A DNA stretch of 64,000 nucleotides from Flectobacillus major DSM 103 (GCF_000427405.1 NZ_KE386491.1:3662790-3726789); one strand, 5' to 3'. Positions 26,371 through 35,940 are shown, counted from the first letter of the stretch. Program-made: numbers and translations. Notes: a model not told the origin generated them from the sequence alone.

Positions 26371-28761
26371 ATGACTAAACCCAAGCAGAGCAAAGAACAA
26401 AAATTTCGTGAAGGAGTTAAAGCTGAAATTTTAGCATTTTTCGAATTAAATGACGACCGTAGTTGGTCGCTCAACCAAGTACATAAAGCTTTCGCCATAA
26501 GAGACCGCAGTACAAAAGAACTATTCTCGACGCTTATTGAAGATTTGACCAAAGCAAAAAAACTTATCCGTCAAAAAGACGGCAGTTATACTATTGACCA
26601 TGTTACCGAGTTTGTTACAGGAAAAGTAGACCATGTAAATGCTCGCTTTGCCTTTGTAGTAGTAGAAGGACGCAAAGACGATGTTTGGATTGCCGTAAAA
26701 GACCTCAATGGAGCTGTAGATGGCGACATTGTAAAGGTGTTGGTGGCCGCAGGCCGCAAAAAAGACTCGGATCGTGCCGAAGGTGAGGTTGTAGAGATTA
26801 TTCAGCGTGGTAGAGAAGAATTAGTAGGTACTATAGAAATATTGCCTAACTATGCCTTTGTAACCCCCGACTCCAAACGCATATACCAAGACATTTTTAT
26901 TCCTCGCGAATACATCAAAGATGTATTTCAAGGCGATAAAGTGATTGTAAAAATCACTAAATGGGCTACTGGCGAACGCAAAATGGAAGGTATCATTAAA
27001 GAGGTACTCGGCAAAGCTGGTGAGAACAATACCGAAATGCACGCTATTTTAGCAGAATTTGGCTTGCCATATCATTTTCCTGAGGTAATCAATGCTGAAG
27101 CCGATGGTATTTCTGAACGTATTCCCAATGCCGAAATTGCCAAAAGAAGAGACATGCGGAAGGTTACGACCTTCACTATCGACCCTATCGATGCCAAAGA
27201 TTTTGATGATGCCCTCAGCTTTGAAAGCTTAGAAAATGGTAACTACGAAATCGGTGTACACATTGCCGACGTAACTCACTACGTAAAAACAGACTCACTA
27301 CTTGAACAAGAAGCTCTTAAACGTGCCACATCGGTATATTTAGTCGACCGAGTAGTGCCTATGCTTCCCGAAAAGCTATCGAATGGCTTGTGTTCCTTAC
27401 GGCCTAACGAAGATAAACTAACATTTTCGGCGATTTTTGAAATAAGCCCAGAAGGAAAAATCAAAAAAGAGTGGTTTGGTAGAACTATCATTCACTCCGA
27501 CAAAAGGTTCTCGTACGAAGAAGCTCAGGAGGTTCTTGACCTATCCAAACCTGTAGAACAGCCCTCTGTTGAAAATACCACAGAAGAAGTTGTTGCTGAA
27601 AAACCAAAACGTGGCCGTAAGAAAAAAGAAGAGACCTCTGAAAATACTGTCTTTTTAGCCCCATATCAAAGCGAGCTTACGATTTTGAATAATTTAGCTC
27701 ATATTCTTAGAGATGAACGCTTTGCCAATGGAGCTGTAAATTTTGAAACAGTTGAGGTAAAATTCCAACTAGATGAAAATGGTAAGCCTTTGGGTATTTA
27801 CCAAAAAGTGAGAAAGGATGCTCACAAGCTAATTGAAGAGTTTATGCTATTGGCCAATAAGCGTGTGGCCGAATATGTTTATAAATTACGTAAATCAGAG
27901 CCTAAAAATACCATGGTGTATCGTGTTCACGAAGCACCAGACCCCGAAAAGCTACGTTCGTTTTCTACCTTTGCCAAAAAATTTGGTTATACCGTAGATA
28001 CCGACGTAACCAAAATCAGTGGCTCTTTTAATCAATTGATGGCTGGTGTAGAAGGAAAACCCGAACAAAATATCTTGGAAAGCTTGGCTGTTCGTACTAT
28101 GTCGAAAGCTAAATATAGTACCGACCCAATCGGACACTTTGGCTTGGCATTCCCATTTTATTCGCACTTTACCTCGCCAATACGCCGATACCCCGATATG
28201 ATGGCTCATAGAATGCTTCAACACTATTTGGATGGTGGCGAACCCCTAGAAAGAGCCCCTTGGGAGGCACGTTGTAAACACAGCTCTGAAATGGAAAAAC
28301 TTGCTAGCGAGGCCGAACGTGCTTCTATCAAGTACAAGCAAGTAGAATATATGAGCTTGATGGAAGAGAAAAAAGTATGGGATGGTATTATTTCGGGTGT
28401 AACCGAATTTGGTTTGTTTGTCGAAATAACCGAAACAGCTTCTGAAGGACTCGTTAGAATGGTTGACCTAACCGACGATTTCTACGACTTTGACCGAGAA
28501 AACTTCCGAATCGTTGGCCAACGCAATGGCAAAGTATTTACTTTTGGCGATGCCGTTCAAGTGCGTGTCAAAGAATGCAACTTGGCTCGCCGAAGTATGG
28601 ATCTAGAATTGGTAGGTATGACCGAAGAACGTGGCCGTAAAAAAGCTTTTGATAGAAACTCTTCTCGACATAGGTCGAAGGGTGAAGCCAAAGGCAGCAG
28701 AAGACCATCGGGTGAAAAAGATAAAAAACGCTCGAATAACAAAGATAGAAAACGCAAATAA
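26371..28761 (+). CDS. rnr: Ribonuclease R
   Basis: RNase R is a processive 3'-5' exoribonuclease that degrades structured RNA and helps in rRNA and tmRNA turnover. The 796-residue protein has a winged-helix N-terminus, two cold-shock OB folds (about 85-225), the RNB catalytic domain with DAKDFDDALSF (274-284, metal-binding aspartates) and HFTSPIRRYPD, an S1 domain (WDGIISGVTEFGLFVEIT) and a basic tail. An unusual Lys/Arg/Glu-rich insert with the AT-hook-like KPKRGRKKK interrupts the RNB domain at about 398-427. A strong terminator follows. Confidence 0.96.
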   Translation: MTKPKQSKEQKFREGVKAEILAFFELNDDRSWSLNQVHKAFAIRDRSTKELFSTLIEDLTKAKKLIRQKDGSYTIDHVTEFVTGKVDHVNARFAFVVVEGRKDDVWIAVKDLNGAVDGDIVKVLVAAGRKKDSDRAEGEVVEIIQRGREELVGTIEILPNYAFVTPDSKRIYQDIFIPREYIKDVFQGDKVIVKITKWATGERKMEGIIKEVLGKAGENNTEMHAILAEFGLPYHFPEVINAEADGISERIPNAEIAKRRDMRKVTTFTIDPIDAKDFDDALSFESLENGNYEIGVHIADVTHYVKTDSLLEQEALKRATSVYLVDRVVPMLPEKLSNGLCSLRPNEDKLTFSAIFEISPEGKIKKEWFGRTIIHSDKRFSYEEAQEVLDLSKPVEQPSVENTTEEVVAEKPKRGRKKKEETSENTVFLAPYQSELTILNNLAHILRDERFANGAVNFETVEVKFQLDENGKPLGIYQKVRKDAHKLIEEFMLLANKRVAEYVYKLRKSEPKNTMVYRVHEAPDPEKLRSFSTFAKKFGYTVDTDVTKISGSFNQLMAGVEGKPEQNILESLAVRTMSKAKYSTDPIGHFGLAFPFYSHFTSPIRRYPDMMAHRMLQHYLDGGEPLERAPWEARCKHSSEMEKLASEAERASIKYKQVEYMSLMEEKKVWDGIISGVTEFGLFVEITETASEGLVRMVDLTDDFYDFDRENFRIVGQRNGKVFTFGDAVQVRVKECNLARRSMDLELVGMTEERGRKKAFDRNSSRHRSKGEAKGSRRPSGEKDKKRSNNKDRKRK

Positions 28762-28770
28762 TTGCTAAAA

Positions 28771-28807
28771 AAAACTCCACGAGTGTATTATACACTTGTG
28801 GAGTTTT
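28771..28807 (+). terminator. Terminator after rnr
   Basis: A 17-bp stem (28771-28787 with 28791-28807, one G-T pair) ends in TTTT. It lies 9 bp after the rnr stop. The ~185 bp from here to 28992 contains only a weak ATATCA/TGATAT hairpin. Confidence 0.88.
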
Positions 28808-28992
28808 AAGTTTGTATAGCCTCTTGTTTTAGAATATCCCTCTCTCCATCCATTCCTAACCTTTGGTGATATACTTGAACATAATCGTAAAAGCTAAAGG
28901 GTGTAAATGTCACACCGTATCAAATATAAAGTATACCCCATATCACTCAGGCCTATAGCCTGATGATATTTTGCAAACTTGCTATTCATTTA

Positions 28993-29505
28993 TCATACAG
29001 GAACAATCACTTCGCTTGCACCTAACAAAGAACCCGTTGTTATTTCAGAAAAAGACTCTTCAGGTTTTTCGGTAATATGAATAGTTTTTACGCCTACCCT
29101 TTGTCCAGCTTTAATGTCTCGATGAGCATCACCAATCATCCATGACTGATTAGGGTCTATTTTATATTTGGCCATAGCTTTTTCAATCATCAGCGAGCCA
29201 GGCTTGCGAGTCAACGATGCCGAATTAAAGTTTTCGTGATGAGGGCAAAAGTAAATATCGTCTAACAAATTACCACATTGTTCTTGAAAATAATTGTGAC
29301 AATTCAGCACGTCTTCACGCGTATATATTCCTTTGGCAATACCCGACTGATTAGTAATAACAATCAAAAGGTATCCTGCGGCTTTCATTCTTTGTAAGGC
29401 TTCAATTGTTCCCTCAGGAATAATCAAATCTTCGATGCGATAGACATAGTCAACCCTATCTACATTTAACACACCGTCTCTATCTAAAAAAATGCACTTA
29501 TTCAT
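28993..29505 (-). CDS. HAD-IIIA phosphatase, GmhB-like
   Basis: A 170-residue HAD hydrolase resembling D-glycero-D-manno-heptose-1,7-bisphosphate 7-phosphatase (GmhB) and histidinol-phosphatase domains. Motif I is FLDRDGVLNVD (nucleophile and acid/base aspartates), motif II VITNQSGIAKG, then CPHH and motif IV MIGDAHRDIKAG. GmhB normally has a second cysteine pair (C-x-C) that completes a zinc site. Here the segment after CPHH reads ENFNSASLTRKPG, so that pair is missing, and the substrate is less certain. A TAACTTTG box stands only 7 nt before the ATG. Confidence 0.85.
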   Translation of the reverse strand: MNKCIFLDRDGVLNVDRVDYVYRIEDLIIPEGTIEALQRMKAAGYLLIVITNQSGIAKGIYTREDVLNCHNYFQEQCGNLLDDIYFCPHHENFNSASLTRKPGSLMIEKAMAKYKIDPNQSWMIGDAHRDIKAGQRVGVKTIHITEKPEESFSEITTGSLLGASEVIVPV

Positions 29506-29512
29506 ATCTTCA

Positions 29513-29520
29513 CAAAGTTA
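29513..29520 (-). promoter_or_regulatory. Candidate -7 box of the HAD phosphatase gene
   Basis: Minus-strand TAACTTTG lies 7 nt upstream of the ATG at 29505. If used, the mRNA would be leaderless or nearly so. No -33 TTG is seen at the expected distance. Confidence 0.4.
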
Positions 29521-29689
29521 ATCAGTTTTATATAAAATGGTTGAATGGTGATAGTCCAAAAAATAGTATCAAATCCTAATATTTGTTAAAATATAACTTT
29601 ATAAATATTTTTTTTAATAAAAAAAGCAAAAACTACGCATAAATCAAATTTTTCCTGAAGCCTTTTAAGATAAATTAGCAAATGGCAAT

Positions 29690-29723
29690 AAAAAAAAGAC
29701 CTACCGATAGATTTCGATAGGTC
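29690..29723 (-). terminator. Terminator of the small membrane protein gene
   Basis: On the minus strand GACCTA...TAGGTC (29723 to 29698) with internal TATCGA-type pairing is followed by eight T. It lies 23 bp after the stop at 29746. Confidence 0.85.
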
Positions 29724-29745
29724 AATTCTTTACGATTTGGGGTAT

Positions 29746-30189
29746 TTATTGAGCTAATCTTTCCCAAGGAATACCTGCCAAAATTAGCACTAATCCGATT
29801 CCAAAGAAAACAAGTGCATTTTTATGTCTTTTAGCATCTACGATTTCTCTCTTATTTTTAGAATGTCCAATAGTAATTAATACCAAAGCAATAAGCATTA
29901 TTACTACGTGTTCTACGGCAATCTTGCGATAAACAGGATTTCCCATTACTTCTTTCATTCCTAATGAAAATGCTTGCACACCAAATGGGCTAGTCACAAA
30001 ATACAAAACCAAGCCGATTAGTAATTGTGTATGGCAAGAAATCATAAAAAATAAGCCCAATTTACGGTCGCCTTCCGTAAAAGCAGCTTTAGAAGAAATA
30101 CCAATAGCGGCTTTAACCAAAGCAACAACGCCCAATAATAATACTAACCAACGAAGGTATGAGTGTACACTAACAAGAATGTCGTTCAT
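29746..30189 (-). CDS. Four-helix integral membrane protein, cytochrome b-like family
   Basis: A 147-residue protein with four predicted membrane helices (about 10-28, 45-68, 88-108, 124-140) and histidines near helix ends (SVHSYLRW, SCHTQLLIG, EHVVIMLI, GHSKNK). This resembles small Bacteroidota membrane proteins annotated as cytochrome b-like. Whether it binds haem is unknown. I chose the ATG at 30189. A frame extending to 30252 would start at TTG and add a polar stretch. It is a single gene with its own terminator. Confidence 0.65.
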   Translation of the reverse strand: MNDILVSVHSYLRWLVLLLGVVALVKAAIGISSKAAFTEGDRKLGLFFMISCHTQLLIGLVLYFVTSPFGVQAFSLGMKEVMGNPVYRKIAVEHVVIMLIALVLITIGHSKNKREIVDAKRHKNALVFFGIGLVLILAGIPWERLAQ

Positions 30190-30432
30190 AATTTTAGTTT
30201 TTTTGTTTGACAAATAGCAACAAGTGGTGCTATGGTTTAAATTCTTTTTCAAAGATAAGCAACAATGAAATCGTACAATGTGTAATTTTATAAAAATGTG
30301 TGTTATTTATTTTGTTTTTAATAGCCATGAATATGTTGTTTAGCTAAAAACGAGCTATTCTACCACTAATAGATACCTTTTCTTATAAATTTAAGACAAT
30401 CTATCTTTATGTATCATCCTACCAGAAGTCTT

Positions 30433-32097
30433 ATGAAAAAGCGTTACGTTTTACCGTTGATGTGTTTAGGGAGTATGTTACTAGGTGGTTTTATAACCAA
30501 AATACTAGAGAACCCTCCCCTTTCTGTGGCTATCATTAAAAATGCTGAACAATTGATTGGTCTCGATTTCTCTCAAGCCGAAGCCGATTCTATGCTCAAC
30601 GACCTAACCGATAATCGACAAGGCTTTCAAGAAATACGCAAAATAAAGCTCGACAATGATGTTGCTCCTGCTTTATTTTTTAATCCATTGCCTATTGGCT
30701 TTTCTTTTTCAAAAGAAATATCTCGGTTTGCAGCCTCTAAAGTTCTGATAACACTTCCCAAAAATAAAGCTGATTTGGCTTTTATGAGTGTTCGTGAACT
30801 GGCAGAACTTATCAAAACCAAACAAATCACTTCGGTAGAACTTACGAAGTTTTTTATAGAACGTCTCAAAAAATATAATACTCAATTAGCCTGTGTAATT
30901 ACTATTACCGAAGACCTAGCACTACAACAAGCCCAAAAAGCCGACCAAGAAATGGCTAAGGGTATTTATAAAGGTTTGTTACACGGTATTCCGTACGGAG
31001 CAAAAGATTTATTAGCTAAAAAAGGTTATAAAACTACATGGGGCTCTGTACCTTACCAAAACCAAGTACTCGATTATGACGCTACTGTAATTACTAGGCT
31101 CGAACAGGCAGGAGCAGTACTATGTGCAAAACTTACCTTAGGAGAACTGGCCTGGGGCGACGTTTGGTTTGGCGGTACAACCAAAAATCCCTGGAATTTG
31201 AAACGAGGTTCATCTGGCTCATCGGCTGGTTCGGCATCATCTGTGGCGGCGGGTTTATTACCCTTTGCCATAGGCTCCGAAACACTTGGGTCGATTGTCT
31301 CGCCATCTTCTGAATGCGGAACTACAGGCCTTCGTCCAACCTTTGGGCGTGTGCCTCGTACAGGAGCAATGGCCTTGAGCTGGTCGATGGATAAACTTGG
31401 GCCAATTTGCCGAACAGTCGAAGACTGTGCCATTGTTTTTAATACCATCAAAGGAACAGACGGAAAGGATTTAAGTATTATTGATGCTCCGTTTAGTTTT
31501 GATGCCAATCGCAAAAGCCTCAAAGGCTTGAAAATTGCTTACCTAAAACAAGATTTTGAGCGAAATTATCCTACCAAAGCACAAGATTCGCTAACACTGC
31601 TAACTTTACGCAAATTAGGGGCAACTCTTATTCCGCTAAAATTACCCAAATATCCTGTTAGCGATATGACCATTATCCTGAATGCCGAAGCCGCCGCCGC
31701 TTTTGACGAGCTTACGCTTTCGGGCAAAGACGACCTTATGGTACGTCAAATCAAGAACGCTTGGCCTAACTCTTTTAGGGCATCAAGGTTTATTCCTGCC
31801 GTAGAATATTTACAAGCCAATAGGCTCAGAACACGCTTAATTCAAGAAATGGAGAATAAACTCAAAGGCATCGACGTTTATTTAGCTCCAGCCTTTGGTG
31901 GCAGCAACTTAACATTGACCAACTTGACAGGACATCCTTGTGTAGTATTACCCAATGGGTTCCGAGCCGAAGGTCGTCCAACAAGTATTACTTTTATGGG
32001 TAAGCTATTTGGAGAAGGGAAGCTATTGGAAGTAGCCAAAATCTATCAAGACGCTACTATTTTTCATAAGCAACACCCCGACTGGTTAAAACAATAA
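30433..32097 (+). CDS. Amidase signature family hydrolase, exported
   Basis: A 554-residue amidase-signature enzyme with an N-terminal signal or anchor (KKRYVLPLMCLGSMLLGG). The Ser-cisSer-Lys triad region is visible: lysine in GIPYGAKDLLAKKG and serines in RGSSGSSAGSASSVAAG and GSETLGSIVSPSS. A substrate-facing block, TTGLRPTFGRVPRTGAM, follows. The family hydrolyses amide bonds of varied substrates, and export suggests an envelope or extracellular target. An upstream in-frame ATG at 30409 would add 8 residues. I prefer 30433 because the signal begins there. The NTF2-like gene follows after about 55 bp. Confidence 0.85.
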   Translation: MKKRYVLPLMCLGSMLLGGFITKILENPPLSVAIIKNAEQLIGLDFSQAEADSMLNDLTDNRQGFQEIRKIKLDNDVAPALFFNPLPIGFSFSKEISRFAASKVLITLPKNKADLAFMSVRELAELIKTKQITSVELTKFFIERLKKYNTQLACVITITEDLALQQAQKADQEMAKGIYKGLLHGIPYGAKDLLAKKGYKTTWGSVPYQNQVLDYDATVITRLEQAGAVLCAKLTLGELAWGDVWFGGTTKNPWNLKRGSSGSSAGSASSVAAGLLPFAIGSETLGSIVSPSSECGTTGLRPTFGRVPRTGAMALSWSMDKLGPICRTVEDCAIVFNTIKGTDGKDLSIIDAPFSFDANRKSLKGLKIAYLKQDFERNYPTKAQDSLTLLTLRKLGATLIPLKLPKYPVSDMTIILNAEAAAAFDELTLSGKDDLMVRQIKNAWPNSFRASRFIPAVEYLQANRLRTRLIQEMENKLKGIDVYLAPAFGGSNLTLTNLTGHPCVVLPNGFRAEGRPTSITFMGKLFGEGKLLEVAKIYQDATIFHKQHPDWLKQ

Positions 32098-32152
32098 TAA
32101 CCCTCAATTGGCTTGGAAAAAGCGTATCGTATTTTATCAAGCTATATTCCTA

Positions 32153-33007
32153 ATGAAAAAAAGCAATTTCACCATTCTAGCACTTTGCTCGCTTACTTTT
32201 CAAGAACCTCAGCAAAAAGAGGCTTTAAAAGGTATGATTTTAGCCGAAAAAGCATTTGCACAAACGTCTATTGATAAAAATACGCAAACGGCATTTTTAA
32301 CTTTCCTCGCCCCCGAAGCGGTTGTATTTGAGAAAGGCATGCCTATCAATGGCCTTTCCAAATGGAAATCCATTGACTATAAAGGTGTATTAAAATGGCA
32401 ACCTAATTGGGCAGGAATGGCCATTTCGGCAGATATGGGCTATTCGATCGGTAATTGGCAGGCTTACCCTTCCAAGGAAGCTACTCAGGCTAGTGCTAGT
32501 GGCAGTTTTATTTCGCTCTGGAAAAAACAACCTACAGGCGACTGGAGGGTATTGGCCGATATTGGGGTAGTGTACCCCAGCAAACCTTCCGATAAGTTGG
32601 AAGAACGGTATTCGACCTTTAAGCCTCTTGATATTAAAAACCTAACAACCCAAACCGAGCGTTTTGCCTTTATGAAAGACCATTTTTATTGGAAAAATAC
32701 CAAAACAGCTCTTAATCCTTTCGAGCCTCATTTGTCGGAAAAAGTTATTATTTTTAGAAATAATACCCAGCCCCTCATAGGCAAAACGTTAAGTAATACT
32801 TTTTTACAAAAGAATTTTGACAAAAACCTTATTTATACGGGTCTCAAAACACTTGTATCTAATGCTGGTGACATGGCCTGTATTTACGGTACAATCTCAG
32901 GAAAAAACAAAGCTGGCAAAGTAGTAGTAGGTAGCTATTTGAGAATCTGGCAACAAGAAGCCAAAGATATTTGGAAAATTGTCGTTGATGTAGAAACAAC
33001 AGAATAA
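32153..33007 (+). CDS. Secreted protein with NTF2/SnoaL-like domains
   Basis: A 284-residue protein with a short hydrophobic N-terminus (KKSNFTILALCSLTF) and two halves that resemble DUF4440/SnoaL-like (NTF2-fold) domains. The first contains EKAFAQTS, FLTFLAPEAVVFEKG and GDWRVLADIGVVYPS. The second contains FAFMKDHFYWKN and IWKIVVDVET. Such domains often bind small ligands, and here catalysis cannot be assigned. The ATG at 32153 is used because the longer frame starts with TTG. It closely follows the amidase gene and may share its transcript. Confidence 0.65.
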   Translation: MKKSNFTILALCSLTFQEPQQKEALKGMILAEKAFAQTSIDKNTQTAFLTFLAPEAVVFEKGMPINGLSKWKSIDYKGVLKWQPNWAGMAISADMGYSIGNWQAYPSKEATQASASGSFISLWKKQPTGDWRVLADIGVVYPSKPSDKLEERYSTFKPLDIKNLTTQTERFAFMKDHFYWKNTKTALNPFEPHLSEKVIIFRNNTQPLIGKTLSNTFLQKNFDKNLIYTGLKTLVSNAGDMACIYGTISGKNKAGKVVVGSYLRIWQQEAKDIWKIVVDVETTE

Positions 33008-33128
33008 TCATGTATAACAAATTACTGTTTTAGTCCTTATTTTATGCTTTTCTTGCTAGAATCATTTCATACCGAGAAATACAATTTTCTCTTTGAGTTT
33101 GTTTCATGCTTCAAAAATCTATTTTGCT

Positions 33129-34253
33129 ATGTACGCACTAAAAAATTGTCAAATCTTTACTTCTGAAAAAGTATTGACCAATCATTCTATTGTTATTAAT
33201 GGAGACCAGATTGCAACTATTATTCCTAGCCACGAAGTTCCAGAACATATCAATACCGTAGACCTAAAAGGGTTAAGTATAGCACCTTCCTTTATTGATA
33301 TTCAAATTTATGGTGGTGGTGGCAGCCTTTTCAACTCGCATACCACACCCGAAACTATCGAAAACACATATCAAGAGATTCGCCGAGGGGGTACTACACA
33401 TTTCCAAATAACACTATCGTCAACACCACTCGAAAAAATCCTTGAAGCTATTGATATTTCAAAGCAATATTTGGATCGGGGTGGCAAAGGGTTGGTAGGC
33501 TTACACATTGAGGGGCCTTTTTTTAGTTTCCCCAAAAAAGGGGCTCATGTGGCCGAATTTATTAGAAAACCTAGTATCGACGAATTAAAAACGATTATTC
33601 AGGCTTGTAAAGGCTTACCTACTTATATGACGATTGCTCCTGAAGAGTTTACAGAAGAGCAATTAGACCTCCTTTTAAAAAGCCATATCATTTTATCGGC
33701 AGGCCATAGCTCGGCTACTTATCAGCAAGCTACACAAGCCTTTGGCAAAGGTGTCAAACGAGTTACGCATTTATTCAATGCCATGTCACAATTACAGAGT
33801 CGTGAACCAGGGCTTTTAGGGGCAACTTACGATTCGGATGTATGGGCTAGTATTATTCCCGATGGGGTGCATGTTGATTATGCTTCGGTTCGTATTTCTA
33901 AAAAAATCATGGGCAAACGCCTATTCATGATAACCGATGCTGTTACAGAAGATACATCGGGCGACTATAAGTTTGTCCATGCTGGCGACCGCTACACCGA
34001 CCTCAACGGTACGCTGTCGGGTTCGGCACTTACGATGATTCAAGGAGTAAAAAACTGTTATTTGAAAGTGGGTATTTCGTTAGAGGAATCGCTACGTATG
34101 GCCTCAACCTACCCTGCCGAAGTACTCAATATCAATCATCTAACGGGTAAGCTAGAAGATGGCTATTTGGCTAATATGGTTATTTTCGATGAAAATTTGG
34201 CCGTACAAGGAATCATCGAATCAGGACATTTAGAATGGTTTTTGGATATTTAA
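33129..34253 (+). CDS. nagA: N-acetylglucosamine-6-phosphate deacetylase
   Basis: NagA removes the acetyl group from GlcNAc-6-phosphate in amino-sugar and peptidoglycan recycling. The 374-residue amidohydrolase shows APSFIDIQIYGGGG, the metal-binding HIEGPFFSF, LSAGHSSATYQQ, VTHLFNAMSQL and the catalytic ITDAVTEDTSG, in the family order. I chose the ATG at 33129 (MYALKNCQIFT), since the longer frame to 33093 starts with TTG. nagB is not nearby. It is followed after 66 bp by an aminotransferase. Confidence 0.94.
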   Translation: MYALKNCQIFTSEKVLTNHSIVINGDQIATIIPSHEVPEHINTVDLKGLSIAPSFIDIQIYGGGGSLFNSHTTPETIENTYQEIRRGGTTHFQITLSSTPLEKILEAIDISKQYLDRGGKGLVGLHIEGPFFSFPKKGAHVAEFIRKPSIDELKTIIQACKGLPTYMTIAPEEFTEEQLDLLLKSHIILSAGHSSATYQQATQAFGKGVKRVTHLFNAMSQLQSREPGLLGATYDSDVWASIIPDGVHVDYASVRISKKIMGKRLFMITDAVTEDTSGDYKFVHAGDRYTDLNGTLSGSALTMIQGVKNCYLKVGISLEESLRMASTYPAEVLNINHLTGKLEDGYLANMVIFDENLAVQGIIESGHLEWFLDI

Positions 34254-34298
34254 GTAAAACAATGGGATTGTTGACTCTCCTTGTGTATTTTGCAACAA

Positions 34299-34306
34299 TA
34301 TTTTTG
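34299..34306 (+). promoter_or_regulatory. Candidate -7 box of the aminotransferase gene
   Basis: TATTTTTG fits the -7 consensus and lies 13 nt before the ATG at 34320. No -33 TTG at the right spacing was found. Confidence 0.3.
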
Positions 34307-34319
34307 CGTCATCATTTCA

Positions 34320-35465
34320 ATGCACATAGAATCTAAACAACCCCATATTGGCACAACCATTTTTACGGTTATGTCGAAGTTAGCTGCCGACCACGGAGCA
34401 TTAAACCTATCACAAGGATTTCCTAATTTCGATGGTTCTCCTAAGCTAATCGAGCTAGTGTCGTACTATCTCCAAAAAGGAATGAATCAGTATGCTCCGC
34501 TGTCGGGCGTACAGGCTCTCCGAGAAATTATTGCTCAAAAAACAGCCGATATTTATGGAGTCAACTACCATCCAGATAGCGAAATAACAGTTGTATCGGG
34601 TGCTACCGAAGCCCTTTATGCTGCCATTACAGCAATCGTTCATCAAGGCGACGAAGTGATTTTGCTTGAGCCTAATTACGATTCCTACGAACCTGCCATA
34701 CGCCTTAATGGCGGTGTGCCTGTGTATGTAACACTTGTTCCCGAAAATAATTATCAGATAGATTGGCAGATAGTAAAATCAAAAGTTACCGAAAAAACTA
34801 AATTGATTATGCTTAATACACCGCATAATCCAACGGGAACGGTTTTGAAACAACAAGATTTAACGGCACTGGCCGAGATCGTAAAAGACACCAATATTTT
34901 CATCATCAGCGACGAGGTTTATGAACATATCATTTTTGATGGAAAAGAACATTGGTCGCCAATTCGCAATACTATTTTACAAGAACGTACTTTTGTCTGT
35001 GGTTCATTCGGAAAAACTTTTCATGTAACAGGCTGGAAAGTAGGCTATTGCCTAGCCCCAAAGGCCCTAACAGAAGAGTTCAGAAAGGTACATCAGTGGC
35101 TTACTTTTTCAACAGTAACTCCTATTCAATACGCTTTGGCCGATTTCCTCAAAGAACCTGATAACTATTTATCGATTCCTGCGTTTTATCAGCAAAAGCG
35201 AGATAAATTTATATCATGTATTAGCAATGCTCGTTTTTCATTTACGCCAGCTCAGGGGAGTTTCTTTCAATGTGTCAATTACAGTGCTATTACCGACGAA
35301 AATGATTTGGCACTGGCTCAAAGACTTACCAAAGAAATTGGCGTAGCGAGCATTCCTGTTTCTGTTTTTTATCATCAAAAAAACGATTTTAAAATATTAA
35401 GATTTTGTTTTGCCAAAGATGACCAAACCTTGGAAAAAGCAGGGGAGCGACTTTCAAAATTATAA
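34320..35465 (+). CDS. Class I/II PLP aminotransferase, YbdL-like (methionine aminotransferase)
   Basis: A 381-residue fold-type I aminotransferase related to E. coli YbdL and kynurenine aminotransferases, which transaminate methionine and aromatic amino acids. Seen motifs: LNLSQGFPNFDG near the N-terminus, LNTPHNPTGTV, SDEVYEHIIFDG and the PLP-lysine block GSFGKTFHVTGWKVGY. The C-terminal RFCFAKDDQTLEKA includes the carboxylate-binding arginine. Start is the ATG at 34320 (MHIESKQPHIGTTIF), because the longer frame begins with TTG. A small lipoprotein gene follows after 10 bp. Confidence 0.9.
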   Translation: MHIESKQPHIGTTIFTVMSKLAADHGALNLSQGFPNFDGSPKLIELVSYYLQKGMNQYAPLSGVQALREIIAQKTADIYGVNYHPDSEITVVSGATEALYAAITAIVHQGDEVILLEPNYDSYEPAIRLNGGVPVYVTLVPENNYQIDWQIVKSKVTEKTKLIMLNTPHNPTGTVLKQQDLTALAEIVKDTNIFIISDEVYEHIIFDGKEHWSPIRNTILQERTFVCGSFGKTFHVTGWKVGYCLAPKALTEEFRKVHQWLTFSTVTPIQYALADFLKEPDNYLSIPAFYQQKRDKFISCISNARFSFTPAQGSFFQCVNYSAITDENDLALAQRLTKEIGVASIPVSVFYHQKNDFKILRFCFAKDDQTLEKAGERLSKL

Positions 35466-35475
35466 TAACAAAACC

Positions 35476-35859
35476 ATGATTAAGAAATTACTTGTGTTAC
35501 TGATGGCCCTAACAGGGCTAGCGTCTTGTACCAAACAACCTAAACTTGATGGTATTGATTTGGAGAAATGGCGTGAAGATAGAGGTGGCTGCTCTGGACA
35601 AAGAGCCGCCATGAAAGATCAAATCAAAGCCTTGAAAGAGGAACTCAAAGGCGTTAGTGCCAACGATATGGATGATTATTTGGGCAAGCCAGATATTCAG
35701 CAGTTAGCCGATAGAAATCAGAAATATTATATTTATTTTCTTGAAAAAGGAGTTCACTGCGAAGACAAAACCAAGAAATCAGACGCTGAGTCGTTGGGAA
35801 TTAGATTTAGTGCTATGGGTATGGCTACCGAAATTACCTTTCAGAAAGGTACGCCCTAA
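35476..35859 (+). CDS. Small lipoprotein, function unknown
   Basis: A 127-residue lipoprotein (LLVLLMALTGLASC, cysteine at residue 18). The mature part has a WREDRGGCSGQR motif, a helical charged stretch (KDQIKALKEELKG) and a beta-rich end (YYIYFLEKGVHCED, IRFSAMGMATEITF). Similar small lipoproteins occur in Cytophagales, and I cannot give a function. The ATG at 35476 is chosen. A longer frame overlapping the aminotransferase has no support. It is convergent with the GH3 gene, with a shared terminator. Confidence 0.7.
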   Translation: MIKKLLVLLMALTGLASCTKQPKLDGIDLEKWREDRGGCSGQRAAMKDQIKALKEELKGVSANDMDDYLGKPDIQQLADRNQKYYIYFLEKGVHCEDKTKKSDAESLGIRFSAMGMATEITFQKGTP

Positions 35860-35877
35860 TACCACAAAAGCATTTTT

Positions 35878-35922
35878 ATCAAAAAGGGTTACAATCGATG
35901 ATTCATTGTAACCCTTTTTGAT
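35878..35922. terminator. Bidirectional terminator
   Basis: An 18-bp stem (35878-35895 with 35905-35922), core AAGGGTTACAAT/ATTGTAACCCTT, has A and T runs on both sides. It lies between the convergent lipoprotein and GH3 genes. Confidence 0.88.
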
Positions 35923-35940
35923 TATTGCTTAAACTGCTTA

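Noticed and set aside
31074-31523. 149-codon ORF opposite the amidase gene
   Set aside because: It is antisense to the conserved amidase signature. The open frame is a by-product of the coding strand.
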